A DNA stretch of 64,000 nucleotides from Streptacidiphilus sp. PB12-B1b (GCF_014084125.1 NZ_CP048405.1:3844001-3908000); one strand, 5' to 3'; numbered from the stretch's first letter, positions 43,836 through 53,742 are shown. Translations and numbers: made by a program. Notes: generated by a model not told the origin, from the letters alone.

Positions 43836-44960
43836 GTGACTGACGTACCCGCCCATGACCCGCTCGCCGACCTCTCCGCCGCGGGGGTGTCCGTGTGGCT
43901 GGACGACCTGTCACGCGAACTCCTGGCCGGCGGACGGCTCCAAGAGCTGATCGACCGCCGGCATGTCGTCGGGGTCACCACCAACCCCACGATCTTCGCG
44001 TCGGCCCTGTCCAAGGGAGAGCGCTACAACGAGCAGTTGCAGCAGCTGGCCGCTGACGGGGCCGACGTGGACCAGGCGGTGTTCGCCATCACCACCACCG
44101 ACGTCCGCACCGGATGCGACGTGCTGCGCCCGGTGAACGAACGGACCGACGGGGTGGACGGCCGGGTCTCCATCGAGGTCGACCCGAGGCTGGCCCGCGA
44201 CACCGAGGCCACCATCGCCCAGGCACGGGCGCTGTGGGAGGCGGTGGACCGACCCAATCTGTTCGTCAAGATCCCGGCCACCGTCGAGGGCCTGGCAGCG
44301 ATCACGGCCGTGATCGCCCAGGGCATCAGCGTCAACGTCACGCTGATCTTCTCCCTGGACCGCTACCGCCAGGTCATGGACGCCTACATGAACGGCCTGG
44401 AGCAGGCCAGGGAGGCGGGCCACGACCTCACCGCCATCCACTCGGTCGCCTCGTTCTTCGTCTCCCGGGTGGACACCGAGGTCGACGCCCGGCTCGACGC
44501 CCTGGCCACCCCGGAGGCCCTGGCCCTCAAGGGCCAGGCAGCGGTGGCCAATGCCCGCCTGGCCTACGAGGCGTTCGAGCAGACCACTGCGCAGCCGCGC
44601 TGGCAGGCGCTCGCTGCGGCCGGAGCCCGCCCGCAGCGCCCGTTGTGGGCCTCCACCGGCGTCAAGAACCCCGCCTACCCGGACACCATGTACGTCAGCG
44701 ACCTGGTCGCGCCCGGCACGGTCAACACCATGCCCGGCTCCACCCTGGCCGCCTTCGCCGACCACGGGCCCGCCGTCAGCGACACCATCCAGGGCAGCTA
44801 CCCCGCCGCCCGGGCCCACCTGGCGGCCCTGGCCGACCTCGGCATCGACTTCGATGACGTCACCGAGACCTTGGAGCGCGAGGGCGTGACCAAGTTCGAC
44901 ACGAGCTGGAGCGAACTGGGCGACACCGTCTCCCGCGAACTGCACCGCACGGCACGCTGA
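43836..44960 (+). CDS. tal: Transaldolase
   Basis: 374 residues, the length of actinobacterial transaldolases. GVTTNPTIF (about 47-55) and [13 protein letters not shown] (about 110-122) are family signatures, and the Schiff-base Lys is in NLFVKIPAT (about 142-150). It moves dihydroxyacetone units in the non-oxidative pentose phosphate pathway. The ribosome binding site is CTGGAG before ATG... read as GTG 43836. Operon with tkt. Confidence 0.95.
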   Translation: MTDVPAHDPLADLSAAGVSVWLDDLSRELLAGGRLQELIDRRHVVGVTTNPTIFASALSKGERYNEQLQQLAADGADVDQAVFAITTTDVRTGCDVLRPVNERTDGVDGRVSIEVDPRLARDTEATIAQARALWEAVDRPNLFVKIPATVEGLAAITAVIAQGISVNVTLIFSLDRYRQVMDAYMNGLEQAREAGHDLTAIHSVASFFVSRVDTEVDARLDALATPEALALKGQAAVANARLAYEAFEQTTAQPRWQALAAAGARPQRPLWASTGVKNPAYPDTMYVSDLVAPGTVNTMPGSTLAAFADHGPAVSDTIQGSYPAARAHLAALADLGIDFDDVTETLEREGVTKFDTSWSELGDTVSRELHRTAR

Positions 44961-45144
44961 GCGGTGGTGTGACCGTAAGCCGTGCGCCGGGGCCGGCCGC
45001 GGACTAGCCTGTGGAGCACAGGGTCTGCGGAGCCCAGGACGATCGGCCTGGGCGGCTCCGGGGCCCGTGACAGGACCACACGAGGTGCTGTCCGCGCTGC
45101 CCAGGACCTCGGCCGCGTCACCGACGACGGCTGAAGAGGTCAGG

Positions 45145-45606
45145 ATGCGACGTACCGATGAGAACTGCGCTCCGCCCTTGCCCCTTCCGTCCACCCGGGG
45201 GCAGCCCCCGGGGCTGCTGGCGCAGCGCGGTGACGGTGAGCACGGTACGGTGATCACCCTGGTCGGGGAGCTCGACCTGGACACCACCGCCCTCTTCCTG
45301 GGGATGGTCGAGACCTGCCTGGACTCGGGGGTACGTACCATCGGCGTCGACCTGTCCGGCCTCGCCTTCTGCGACGTCTGCGGTCTGAACGCCTTCCTCG
45401 TCGCCGCCCAGGCGTCGACCGCCGCCGGGGGGCACCTGCGGCTGGAGCACCCGAACCTGTCGGTCATGCGGCTGGTCATCGTCACCGGTACCGGCGCCGT
45501 GCTCCTCTCCCCGACGGGGTCGGCACCTGCCGGTCCGGTGCCCGCAGATCCGGCCGACGACCCTTGGGCAGCGACCTGGAGCGGCCCGGAACCGGACGCC
45601 CCTTGA
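45145..45606 (+). CDS. STAS-domain protein lacking the phospho-serine
   Basis: 153 residues from ATG 45145 (GAAGAGGTCAGG upstream). STAS domain about 30-125: TVITLVGELDLDTTALFLG and VDLSGLAFCDVCGLNAFLVAAQ. At the DSSG site it reads DVCG, so the phosphoacceptor Ser is Cys; the protein cannot be regulated by serine phosphorylation and might instead be redox-responsive. The Pro/Ala tail is disordered. It starts a cluster with two GAF-ANTAR genes and an HATPase gene. Confidence 0.82.
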   Translation: MRRTDENCAPPLPLPSTRGQPPGLLAQRGDGEHGTVITLVGELDLDTTALFLGMVETCLDSGVRTIGVDLSGLAFCDVCGLNAFLVAAQASTAAGGHLRLEHPNLSVMRLVIVTGTGAVLLSPTGSAPAGPVPADPADDPWAATWSGPEPDAP

Positions 45607-46337
45607 TCAGCGACAGCATGGCCGAGGTGCTGCGGCTGCTCCAGCTCGACGACGGGTTCGACACCGCAGCGCACCTCGCCGCGCGCGCCGCCGAAGCCCT
45701 GGGGGTGGACGGGCTGACGATGTCCCTGGCCACCGGCGGTGAGCGGGCGGAGCTGGTGTGGTGCTCCGACGAGGCGGCGGCCCGGTTCGAGGACCTGCAG
45801 TTCACCCTCGGCGAGGGCCCCGGCCCCGAGGCCGCGCGCAGCGGCGAGACGGTGCTGGTGCCGGACCTGTCCCAGGTGCGGCACCAGCGCTGGCCCGCCC
45901 TGGGCGTGGAGGCTGCGGGCCTGGCGGTCCGCGCGGTGTTCTGCTTCCCGATGGGGATCGGCGCGATCCGGGCGGGTGTGCTCACCGCGGTGCGCCGGAT
46001 CCCGGGCCCGCTGACCGACGGGCAGCTCGGCGACGCGCAGATCCTGGCGCTCTCGTTGACCGCGCGCGCCCTGGGGGAGGACCCGCGCCCGGCCGGAGCC
46101 CTTCCGGACGGCCCCGCGCACGCCCTGCTGCACGCCGTCGTCCACCAGGCCACCGGTATGGTCAGCGTCCAGCTCGCGGTGCCCCTGCCCCAGGCCCTGC
46201 TGCGGCTGCGCGCGCATGCTTACAGCAGCGGCCGATCGCTCACCGACATCTCCCAGGATGTGGTCGCGCGGCGGCTGCGCCTGGACAACAACGGCAACGG
46301 CAACGGCACACCGGTGCCCGTGGCAGACAAGGACTGA
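45603..46337 (+). CDS. GAF-ANTAR regulator
   Basis: About 244 residues from TTG 45603, which overlaps the STAS stop (TTGA); TTG 45564 and ATG 45618 are alternatives. GAF domain about 10-150 (FTLGEGPGPEAARSGETVLVPDLSQVRHQRWP), ANTAR RNA-binding domain about 180-235 (HAVVHQATGMVSVQLAVPLPQALLRLRAHAY). ANTAR proteins act by antitermination on paired-hexaloop RNA hairpins. The signal sensed by the GAF domain is unknown. Confidence 0.82.
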   Translation: MISDSMAEVLRLLQLDDGFDTAAHLAARAAEALGVDGLTMSLATGGERAELVWCSDEAAARFEDLQFTLGEGPGPEAARSGETVLVPDLSQVRHQRWPALGVEAAGLAVRAVFCFPMGIGAIRAGVLTAVRRIPGPLTDGQLGDAQILALSLTARALGEDPRPAGALPDGPAHALLHAVVHQATGMVSVQLAVPLPQALLRLRAHAYSSGRSLTDISQDVVARRLRLDNNGNGNGTPVPVADKD

Positions 46338-46342
46338 TCGCC

Positions 46343-47092
46343 ATGACCCGCGAACAGGAACTCACCAAGGTCTTCGTGGAGGTCGCCGACTCCCTGATCG
46401 ACGACTTCGACCTGATCGACTTCCTCCACCGGCTGTCCGTGCGCTGCGTGGAACTGCTGGACGTGTCCGCGTGCGGGGTGCTGCTGGCCGACGAGCACGA
46501 GGTGCTGCAGGTGCTGGCCGCCTCGGACGAGCACACCCGGTTGCTGGAGCTGTTCGCCCTCCAGCACGACCAGGGCCCCTGCGTGGAGTGCTACCAGAGC
46601 GGCCGGCCGCGGACCAATATCAGCCTCGGCGACCAGGACGCCGCCCGGAGGTGGCCGCAGTTCACCCCGACCGCCCGCCGATCGGGGTTCGTGTCCGTCA
46701 CCGCCATCCCGCTGCGGCTGCGCGGCCGGGTCATCGGCGCGCTCGGCCTGTTCCAGACCAGGCCCGACCCCCTCAGCGACGTCGACACCGCTCTGGCCCA
46801 GGCCCTGGCGGACGTGGCCACCATCGCCATTCTCCAGCAGCGCACCCTGGCCCACAGCGAGACCGAACGCGGGCAGCTCCAGTACGCGCTCACCAGCCGT
46901 ATCGTCCTGGAACAGGTCAAAGGCATCCTGGCCGAACGCTGGCAGGTCAGCACCGACGAGGCGTTCGCCGCCTTCCGTAGCTACGCCCGCTCCCACCACC
47001 ACCAACTCGCCCGGCTGGCCAGGCAGATCGCCGACGGCACATTCGACACCGAGCAGATCCCCCGATCGCCCCAGCACGGTCCGCGCCGCTGA
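46343..47092 (+). CDS. GAF-ANTAR regulator
   Basis: 249 residues. GAF domain about 20-165 (VSACGVLLADEHEVLQVLAASDEHTRLLELF; GPCVECYQSGRP), ANTAR about 180-235 (LTSRIVLEQVKGILAERWQVSTDEAFAAFRSYAR). It is a close paralogue of the protein encoded at 53743-54459, sharing the ECxxxGxP and SRxxxEQxKGxLAER patterns. It starts 5 bases after the preceding GAF-ANTAR stop. Confidence 0.87.
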   Translation: MTREQELTKVFVEVADSLIDDFDLIDFLHRLSVRCVELLDVSACGVLLADEHEVLQVLAASDEHTRLLELFALQHDQGPCVECYQSGRPRTNISLGDQDAARRWPQFTPTARRSGFVSVTAIPLRLRGRVIGALGLFQTRPDPLSDVDTALAQALADVATIAILQQRTLAHSETERGQLQYALTSRIVLEQVKGILAERWQVSTDEAFAAFRSYARSHHHQLARLARQIADGTFDTEQIPRSPQHGPRR

Positions 47093-47203
47093 CCCCGCGC
47101 CCGGGCAACGGCGGAGATCGCCGGAGCCCGAGGCCGACTCGAGGCATTCAAGCCCCGGGTCCGGGCATGCGACCCATGAACCACAGGGCAGAGGGGCACG
47201 GCC

Positions 47204-47635
47204 ATGAGCAACCACCAGGAGGCAATGCCCTCCCACGCGACGTTTGTGCTGGACGGCCTTTCCGGAACCACGAAAGCCGCGCGTGGCCTGGCCGCCGCCT
47301 TTCTGCGCGGTCCTCCGGCAGCCGTTCCCGAAGAGGCGGCAGCCGATGCGCTGCTGCTGGTGAGCGAGCTGGTCGCCAACGCCGTGCACCACGCACCGGG
47401 GCCCTGCGTCCTGGAGCTGGTCGACGACGGAGCCGATCTGGTTGTCGCCGTCAGCGACACCAGCGATGCCCTGCCGCAGCGCCGGGCACCCGACCTGAAG
47501 GCTGGCGGCGGCGGCTTCGGCTGGAACCTGCTGACCTCCCTGTCCGCCAGGGTCGCGGTCATCGGGCACCCGGCCGGGGGCAAGACCGTCACCGCGATCC
47601 TGCGGTGGCCGTACGGGGCGGGCTTGCAGACGTGA
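47204..47635 (+). CDS. RsbW-like HATPase anti-sigma-type kinase
   Basis: 143 residues, single HATPase_c domain. N-box LLLVSELVANAVHHAPG (about 49-65), G1 VVAVSDTSD and G2 GGGGFGWNLLTSLS (about 104-117). The proteins of this type in actinomycetes bind ATP and phosphorylate STAS proteins or sequester sigma factors. The ribosome binding site is GCAGAGGGGC before ATG. It follows the ANTAR genes on the same strand, so its STAS partner may be the Cys-containing protein at 45145 or the RsbV-like protein at 36131. Confidence 0.87.
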   Translation: MSNHQEAMPSHATFVLDGLSGTTKAARGLAAAFLRGPPAAVPEEAAADALLLVSELVANAVHHAPGPCVLELVDDGADLVVAVSDTSDALPQRRAPDLKAGGGGFGWNLLTSLSARVAVIGHPAGGKTVTAILRWPYGAGLQT

Positions 47636-47887
47636 CGGGCACCGGATCCCGCGACCCCGGGCGTACGGACGGCAGCGGCCGGTGGTCCGCCGATGACGGG
47701 GTAGGCGGTATCCACACCCGGACCGCACGTCCTCCGCGTATCCGCGAGCGGTGGGCCGAACGGGTACGAAGCATCGGCGGCCCTGCCCGCCGACGCGATT
47801 GCGGCCCGGGGCGGGTCGCCCGGCGCTGAGCGGGCAGCGGCCCGTATGCGCGCGCTGCACCCCGATGCCACCTCCGACCTGCCGGTG

Positions 47888-47914
47888 GTGTTCCCCCCTC
47901 CATCTCCTGGGTAC
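47888..47914 (+). promoter_or_regulatory. Sigma-B-type promoter of the catalase gene
   Basis: GTGTTC (47888-47893), 15 bases, GGGTAC (47909-47914), 80 bases before ATG 47995. GGGTAC is the exact consensus -10. Catalase is a classical sigma-B target in Streptomyces. The remainder of the 359-base gap 47636-47994 shows no gene. Confidence 0.6.
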
Positions 47915-47994
47915 CCGTGTGTCACACCATGCCGCTCATGTCGGGAACACCCCGTTTCGCTGCGCGGCACACCCCATTCCATGATCGGAATTCC

Positions 47995-50283
47995 ATGAGT
48001 ACGAAGAAGAACCCCGTGGCCTCCGCAGCCAAGACGGCGAAGAAGGTCGCGGCCAAGGTGCAGGACGCGGTCACCCACGGCAACGAGATCCCGGGCGCCC
48101 CGGCTCCGGTGCCGCCGCCCGTCGACGAGCCGACCGAGCCCACCGGGCCGCTGCCGCCGAAGGCGGACCAGAGCGGGCCGCAGACGTACAGCCCGACCGG
48201 CCAGGAGACCGGCATCCCGCAGAAGGAGGTCGCCCAGGGCGGCGACCGGCTGACGACGGCGCAGGGCGCACGGCTGTACGACACGGACCACTCGCTCAAG
48301 GCCGGACCGCGCGGACCGGTGCTGCTCCAGGACCACCACCTGCGGGAGAAGATCACCCACTTCGACCACGAGCGGATCCCCGAGCGGGTGGTGCACGCGC
48401 GCGGCGCCGCCGCACACGGGGTCTTCCAGGGCTACGGAACCGCCGAGGGGATCTGCCAGGCCGCCTTCCTGGGCAAGGGTGTGGAGACGCCGGTGTTCGT
48501 GCGGTTCTCCACCGTGCTCGGCTCCCGGGGCTCGGCCGACACCATCCGCGACACCCGCGGCTTCGCCACCAAGTTCTACACCGAGCAGGGCGTCTTCGAC
48601 CTGGTCGGCAACAACATCCCGGTGTTCTTCATCCAGGACGCGATCAAGTTCCCCGACGTCATCCACGCCGCCAAGCCGCACCCGGACCGGGAGATCCCGC
48701 AGGCGCAGAGCGCGCACGACACGTTCTGGGACTTCGTCTCCCTGCACACCGAGGCCACCCACCACACGCTGTGGAACATGTCCGACCGCGGCATCCCGCG
48801 GTCGTACCGGATGATGGAGGGCTTCGGCATCCACACCTTCCGGCTGGTGAACGCCGAGGGCGCCACCACGTTGGTCAAGTTCCACTGGAAGCCCAAGCTC
48901 GGGGTGCACTCCCTGGTGTGGGAGGAAGCGCAGATCACCGCGGGCATGGACCCGGACTTCCACCGCCGGGACCTGGCCGACGCGATCGAGTCCGGCGCCT
49001 TCCCGCAGTGGGAGCTGGGTGTGCAGGCGTTCCCCGACACCGAGGACCAGCTGTTCGAGGGCATCGACCTGCTGGACCCGACCAAGATCGTCCCCGAGGA
49101 GCTGGCCCCGGTCCAGCCGATCGGCCTGATGACGCTCAACGCCAACCCGTCCAACTACTTCGCCGAGACCGAGCAGGTCGCCTTCCACCTCGGCAACCTC
49201 GTCCCCGGCATCGACGTCACCAACGACCCGCTGCTCCAGGGCCGGCTGTTCTCCTACCTCGACACCCAGATCACCCGGCTCGGCGGACCCAACTTCACCC
49301 AGCTCCCCATCAACCGCACCCACGCCCCGGTCAACGACATGCTGCGCGACGGCATGCACCAGACCGCCGTGCACAGCGGGGTCGCCCCCTACCGGCCCAA
49401 CTCCCTCGACGGCGGCTGCCCCTTCGTGGCCGGCGCCGACACCGGGGCCTACATCGAGACCCCCGTCGTGGTCCCGGCCGGTCGCAAGGTGCGGGAGGCG
49501 GCGGCCTCCTTCGACGACCACTACAGCCAGGCCCGCCTCTTCTGGTTGAGCATGACGCCGACCGAGCGCGAGCACATCGTGGCCGCCTACACCTTCGAGC
49601 TGAACAAGTGCTACGAGACGGCGATCAAGGAGCGCGCGCTGAAGACGCTGGCGAACATCGACACCGACCTGTGCGCGCAGGTCGCCGCCGGACTCGGCCT
49701 GCCCGCTCCGCAGGCGACCGTCCCCCTGGCGGACCCGCAGCCCAGCCCCGCCCTGTCACAGCTGGGCGGCGAGTGGCCGCTGGACGGGCGGATCATCGGC
49801 ATCATCACCGCAGGCGATCAGGACCTGACCGGGGTGCGCTCGATCCGCCAGGCGGTCCTGGACGCGGGCATGGTGCCGCTGGTGATCGCCCCCAAGGGCG
49901 GGATGCTGGACACGGACGGCGACCCGGTCGCCGTGCAGCGCACCTTCGCCACCGCCCGGTCCACCGAGTTCGACGCGATCCTGGTCGCCGGGGCGCCCGC
50001 CCCGGGCGCCGACGCCTACGGCGCCCGCGACGCCAAGGTCGACGACGACGCAGCACTGGCGGCCGGGGTCGACCCCCGGGTCCTGCTGATGCTCGCCGAG
50101 GCCTACCGGCACGGCAAGGCCCTGGGCGCCTGGGCCGACGGACCCGAGGCCCTGGAGGCCGCCGGTATCGCCCCCGACGCGCCCGGCGTGGTCACCGCCG
50201 ACAGTGCCGACTCGGTGTTCGAATCCGTCACCGCGCTGCTCGGCAGCCACCGCGCCTGGGACCGCTTCACCCCGGCGGTCTGA
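47995..50283 (+). CDS. katE: Large-subunit catalase (KatE/HPII type)
   Basis: 762 residues from ATG 47995. A Lys/Ala/Pro-rich N-terminal extension (about 1-95) precedes the catalase core: active-site His in VVHARGAAAHG, Asn in FDLVGNNIPVFF, and the haem Tyr in RLFSYLDTQITRL. A C-terminal flavodoxin/DJ-1-like domain (about 600-762; GRIIGIITAGDQDLTGV, ILVAGAPAPGADAYG) marks it as the large HPII class. It degrades hydrogen peroxide in the cytoplasm. A sigma-B-type promoter precedes it and a 19-base stem terminator follows. Confidence 0.95.
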   Translation: MSTKKNPVASAAKTAKKVAAKVQDAVTHGNEIPGAPAPVPPPVDEPTEPTGPLPPKADQSGPQTYSPTGQETGIPQKEVAQGGDRLTTAQGARLYDTDHSLKAGPRGPVLLQDHHLREKITHFDHERIPERVVHARGAAAHGVFQGYGTAEGICQAAFLGKGVETPVFVRFSTVLGSRGSADTIRDTRGFATKFYTEQGVFDLVGNNIPVFFIQDAIKFPDVIHAAKPHPDREIPQAQSAHDTFWDFVSLHTEATHHTLWNMSDRGIPRSYRMMEGFGIHTFRLVNAEGATTLVKFHWKPKLGVHSLVWEEAQITAGMDPDFHRRDLADAIESGAFPQWELGVQAFPDTEDQLFEGIDLLDPTKIVPEELAPVQPIGLMTLNANPSNYFAETEQVAFHLGNLVPGIDVTNDPLLQGRLFSYLDTQITRLGGPNFTQLPINRTHAPVNDMLRDGMHQTAVHSGVAPYRPNSLDGGCPFVAGADTGAYIETPVVVPAGRKVREAAASFDDHYSQARLFWLSMTPTEREHIVAAYTFELNKCYETAIKERALKTLANIDTDLCAQVAAGLGLPAPQATVPLADPQPSPALSQLGGEWPLDGRIIGIITAGDQDLTGVRSIRQAVLDAGMVPLVIAPKGGMLDTDGDPVAVQRTFATARSTEFDAILVAGAPAPGADAYGARDAKVDDDAALAAGVDPRVLLMLAEAYRHGKALGAWADGPEALEAAGIAPDAPGVVTADSADSVFESVTALLGSHRAWDRFTPAV

Positions 50284-50290
50284 CGCACGC

Positions 50291-50342
50291 ACGGGCCGGG
50301 CCCGGGAGACTGGCAGCGCCACCTCTCCCGGGCCCGGCCCGT
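50291..50342. terminator. Very long perfect hairpin
   Basis: Perfect 19-base arms (50291-50309 and 50324-50342), and the 14-base loop itself can form TGGC/GCCA. It ends katE and the convergent DUF4331 operon. Confidence 0.9.
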
Positions 50343-50383
50343 AAGCGTTCCCGCCTCTGTCGGGCCGTCGGGCCGTCAGGCCC

Positions 50384-50713
50384 TCAGGCCGGAGCCGGGG
50401 TGGGGCGCAGTGCCGGCCACAGGACCCGGGTGACCTGGCCGCCGGTGATCGTGACCTGGACGATGGGCGACAGCGCGTCCCACACCGTGTACGCCCCCGC
50501 GGCCAGCGAGGGGAAGACGGCGGCGTGCATGGCTGCGCCGGGGCCGCTCCGCTCCTGTACGGCCGCGTGCGTCCGCGCTGCTCCGTCGTCCACCGGGCTG
50601 AGAGCGATCTCGGTTCCGGTGAGGTCCGGGGGAGTGAGGATGACCAGGGCGCCGACGTCGCCGCCGATGTCGACCAGGACGCTGTCGTCACCGGTGGCGT
50701 GAGAGGTGGTCAT
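50384..50713 (-). CDS. Small beta-rich protein, unknown
   Basis: 109 residues. Short strands such as GALVILTPPDLTGTEIALSPVDD and AAVFPSLAAGAYTVWDALSPIVQVTITGGQVTRVLWP suggest a prealbumin/carboxypeptidase-regulatory-type beta-sandwich. It overlaps the DUF4331 gene by four bases and is the last gene of that operon. No function known. Confidence 0.65.
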   Translation of the reverse strand: MTTSHATGDDSVLVDIGGDVGALVILTPPDLTGTEIALSPVDDGAARTHAAVQERSGPGAAMHAAVFPSLAAGAYTVWDALSPIVQVTITGGQVTRVLWPALRPTPAPA

Positions 50714-52344
50714 GGCGCCACCGGGGAGTGGTCGTTGTCGGCGGCGTTGCCCGCACCGGCGTCCGCGTCGGCGGCGAAGCGGACGTGGTGCTTGAGCGCG
50801 GTGGCGCCGGCGAGGGCGGCCGCGGTGGCCAGGGCGGTGCCGCCGATGACCTTGACGCTGTCGGTGCGGTGCTGGCTGCCGCCGGCTCCGGTGGCGGGGC
50901 CGCCGAGCGGGGTGGCGCCCAGGTCGGGGGCGGGGGTGTTGTCGCCGGGGTTGTAGTAGCCGCCGTGCGGGGTGCCCAGGTAGGGGAAGCAGGGCAGGTA
51001 GTGCACGGTGTTGTCGGCGGTGACGTCGGTGTTGCTGGAGGTCAGGCCCTGGGTGATGGCGCCGACCGCCTTGTCGGGGGTGAAGGTCTTGTCGACCAGG
51101 GCGTAGGTGGCCCCGGCGATGGCGCGCAGCTCGATGGTGGTGACGTCGTCGAAGACCCGTCGCCCGTTGGGGAATCCGGCCGCGTCCATGCCGATCAGGC
51201 CCAGGTTGCTGGGGTTGCGCATGGTGGGCGGCACGGCCAGGTTCAGGCGCAGCATGTCGGCCTGGACGGTGCCGGTGTTGTTCTGGAAGCCGGGCACGAT
51301 TCCGGCGGGGATGCCGGTGAGCAGGATGGCTTCCAGGTCGGCGCGCGGCTTGCCGGAGGCGTTGAGGGCCGCCAGGTTGGGGAACGCGCCCGGGTACAGG
51401 ACCGGCAGCAGCTGGGCCAGCTGCGGCTTGGCCACATTGCCGGCGAACTGCTTGTCGCCCGCCGGTGCCTGGGAGTTGAAGAGGTCCTTCTGCGAGATCG
51501 GGTTGATGACCTCGTTGAACAGCGGGTTGCCCAGCCGGGAGACCTGGACCCAGGGGCCGCTGTTGGTGGTGGTGCCGTCGGTGTCGTAGATGCGCGAGCG
51601 CTGGCGGCTGGCGGTGGCGTAGACGCCGACGGTGGAGCGCGCGGCGGTCGGGTCGGTGGGGTTCCTACCGCCCGAGGTGAGGTCGGTCTTGGGCACCTGC
51701 AGGGCGATGGAGTGGACGTTCTTGGCCTTGGGGCCGTTGACGCCGGGGGCCGCGGGCATGCTGGAGCCGACGTGCAGGTTCTGCAGCGGGCGCAGGTCGC
51801 CGAGGTCGAAGATGGCGCCGATGTCGATGTAGAAGCCCTCGGCGCGCTGGCCGGTGAAGACCGTGCGGCCGCCGGGCAGCGCGTGGATGGCCTGCTGGGC
51901 CAGGGCGGCGTAGTTCGGCGTGGACAGCGGCCCGATGTTGCACGGCGGGCAGGCCAGGTCCCGGCCCAGCACCGTGCCGGCACCGGTCTTGGCGTCGGTG
52001 CGGGTCACCGTGGCGAACTGGCGGCGGTTCCAGTTCTTGCTGTCGATCGACTCGATCGTCCCCACGTTGTACAGGAACGTGCTGGGGATGGTGTTCACCG
52101 TGGTGAAGCGGAACTGGTAGCTGATCTCCGGCAGGCCGTCGCCGTCGTTGTCGATGTGGATCTCGTACAGGACGTCGTCGGCGAACTCCGAGAAGTTCGG
52201 GCCGCCCGCAGGGTCCTCGAACGGGTTGAAGTTGGCGATCAGCGTCACCGTGTCCGGCTTGTCGGGGCTGACGAAGGCGTAGACATCGGTGTTGTCGGCC
52301 GCCGGGTCGTTCGAGATCTCCGGGGCTTCCTTGTGCGAGGACAT
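50710..52344 (-). CDS. DUF4331 family protein
   Basis: 544 residues from ATG 52344. Starts SSHKEAPEISNDPAADNTDVYAFVSPDK, the DUF4331 hallmark, then a long beta-rich domain with DLACPPCNIGP (a Cys pair) and VHSIALQVPK. Near the C-terminus a hydrophobic segment (VIGGTALATAAALAGATAL, about 505-523) could anchor it in the membrane. There is no N-terminal signal. The middle gene of a three-gene operon with a Tat-signal protein and a small beta-rich protein. The family's activity is unknown. Confidence 0.87.
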   Translation of the reverse strand: MSSHKEAPEISNDPAADNTDVYAFVSPDKPDTVTLIANFNPFEDPAGGPNFSEFADDVLYEIHIDNDGDGLPEISYQFRFTTVNTIPSTFLYNVGTIESIDSKNWNRRQFATVTRTDAKTGAGTVLGRDLACPPCNIGPLSTPNYAALAQQAIHALPGGRTVFTGQRAEGFYIDIGAIFDLGDLRPLQNLHVGSSMPAAPGVNGPKAKNVHSIALQVPKTDLTSGGRNPTDPTAARSTVGVYATASRQRSRIYDTDGTTTNSGPWVQVSRLGNPLFNEVINPISQKDLFNSQAPAGDKQFAGNVAKPQLAQLLPVLYPGAFPNLAALNASGKPRADLEAILLTGIPAGIVPGFQNNTGTVQADMLRLNLAVPPTMRNPSNLGLIGMDAAGFPNGRRVFDDVTTIELRAIAGATYALVDKTFTPDKAVGAITQGLTSSNTDVTADNTVHYLPCFPYLGTPHGGYYNPGDNTPAPDLGATPLGGPATGAGGSQHRTDSVKVIGGTALATAAALAGATALKHHVRFAADADAGAGNAADNDHSPVAP

Positions 52345-52436
52345 GTGCGCGCTGCTCCTGGGCTGGTGAGGGGGACGGGGTGGGGTACGGGCCCGGTGCG
52401 TGCCGTGCGGCTGCTGCCGGGCCGTGCGGGACGGCT

Positions 52437-52727
52437 TCAGGAACCGGTGGCGGCGACCTGGGCCAGACGGGTGGCGAGGTCCTTGTCGTGGTGCACGACC
52501 TCGCGCTCGCCGACCAGCACCGCTATCTCGCCCGCCTTCGCGTTCTTCACGTACGCCACGAAGGGGCCCTGGTGGGCCTTGCCGGACGCCGGGGCCGGGG
52601 CGGCCGCGCCGTGGGCGGCCGCGGAGGCCGGGCTCCCCAGCAGCGCGGGCGACACGGCGGCCAGGCCCACGGCGACGCCGCTGGTGGAGGCGTTCCGGAT
52701 GAAGGTGCGTCGAGACGAAGCGGTCAT
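52437..52727 (-). CDS. Small Tat-signal secreted protein
   Basis: 96 residues from ATG 52727. The twin-arginine signal SSRRTFIRNASTSG with a hydrophobic core ends near ASAAAHG; the mature protein of about 60 residues has KAHQGPFVAYVKNAKAGEIAVLVGEREVVHHD, a small beta-type domain. It lies 92 bases upstream of the DUF4331 gene and is probably cotranscribed. Function unknown. Confidence 0.72.
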   Translation of the reverse strand: MTASSRRTFIRNASTSGVAVGLAAVSPALLGSPASAAAHGAAAPAPASGKAHQGPFVAYVKNAKAGEIAVLVGEREVVHHDKDLATRLAQVAATGS

Positions 52728-52942
52728 GGTGCATCCTGATCTCTGTGTGGGGCGGGCCGCGCGCTGCTGGTCAGCGGCGCGGCACGTGCGTCGGACACCC
52801 CTGCGCGGCACAAGGCGGGGCGGGGTGCGGCCGGGCGCGGCGCGATGTCGAAGCGCGCCGGACGCCCTGTCGCCAGTTGAGCACAGAGGGCGACTGCTCG
52901 CCCGGCGACCGGCTGACTGCCCGCTCGGCGGCCCGGCCGCCG

Positions 52943-53560
52943 TCAGGTGACGTCCGGGCGCTGGGTGCGGACGTCGTGGGCCAGGCCGCCGGGCACGGCT
53001 GTGCTCCGCGCCCCCAGCGGCAGGACCATCGCGCGCCGGACCAGCGGGTCACCCGCCCGGCGGACCTCCCCGATCTCCTGCCAGCCCCAGGACTGGAATG
53101 CGGCGAAGACCTGGTGCTCCCCCTGCTCCACCAGGGAAACCCCGAGGGAGGCATGGTGGTCACCGAGCAGCCGCGCCAACAGGCTTGCGGCGATGCCGTG
53201 GTGGCGCGCGTAAGGGTGCACCACCAGGTCGGTGACCGCGAACACGTGCCCCGATGCGGTGAGTTGCTCGATGTACGGGGGCAGCTCGCCGACAAAGCCG
53301 CTCCACCAGCCGCCGTCGCGGTCCACCGGCACCCCGAAGACGAAGCCCACCAGCGTCGCCGTCTCCGCGAGCAGCATGTCGAACCCGGGATGCCGGGCGT
53401 CGGCCACCAGCCGCCGTTTGAACTCCTCGCGGTGCTCGAACTCCGTTCCCGGCTCCACGCCGCAGCATTCGACCGACAGGTCTGCCAGATCCTCGCGCTG
53501 CTGCTCGGCCTGCCAGCGGTTCAGCCGGCGCAGCACCGTCTCCCGCTCGCGCCGGCTCAC
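52943..53560 (-). CDS. GNAT-type acetyltransferase
   Basis: About 205 residues from GTG 53560; no good ribosome binding site, so the start is uncertain. The acetyl-CoA-binding region is VTDLVVHPYARHHGIAASLLARLL (about 128-151), the V-x-P-x-x-R-x-x-G-(I/x)-(A/G) motif of GNAT proteins. The N-terminal helix RRLNRWQAEQQREDLADLSVECC is unusual. Substrate unknown. It lies between the secreted-protein operon and the GAF-ANTAR genes. Confidence 0.72.
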   Translation of the reverse strand: MSRRERETVLRRLNRWQAEQQREDLADLSVECCGVEPGTEFEHREEFKRRLVADARHPGFDMLLAETATLVGFVFGVPVDRDGGWWSGFVGELPPYIEQLTASGHVFAVTDLVVHPYARHHGIAASLLARLLGDHHASLGVSLVEQGEHQVFAAFQSWGWQEIGEVRRAGDPLVRRAMVLPLGARSTAVPGGLAHDVRTQRPDVT

Positions 53561-53742
53561 CGGGGGCGCTCGCGGAGCCGCCGCCCGGGCGGGGTGTTCG
53601 GCGGCGGTGGCCGCAGTCGGCCGGTGGTCGGGGGCGGTGCGGGCATGGCGCCTCGTTTCACGGAGTGTCCGGGGGAGGCGCCCGTTGCCCGGCAGTATCG
53701 TCGTTCCCGAACCACGGCACCCCCCACGATAGTGACGATACG

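Noticed and set aside
47636..47887. Possible small gene upstream of katE
   Set aside because: Frames here have Arg/Pro-rich random composition and no ribosome binding site.
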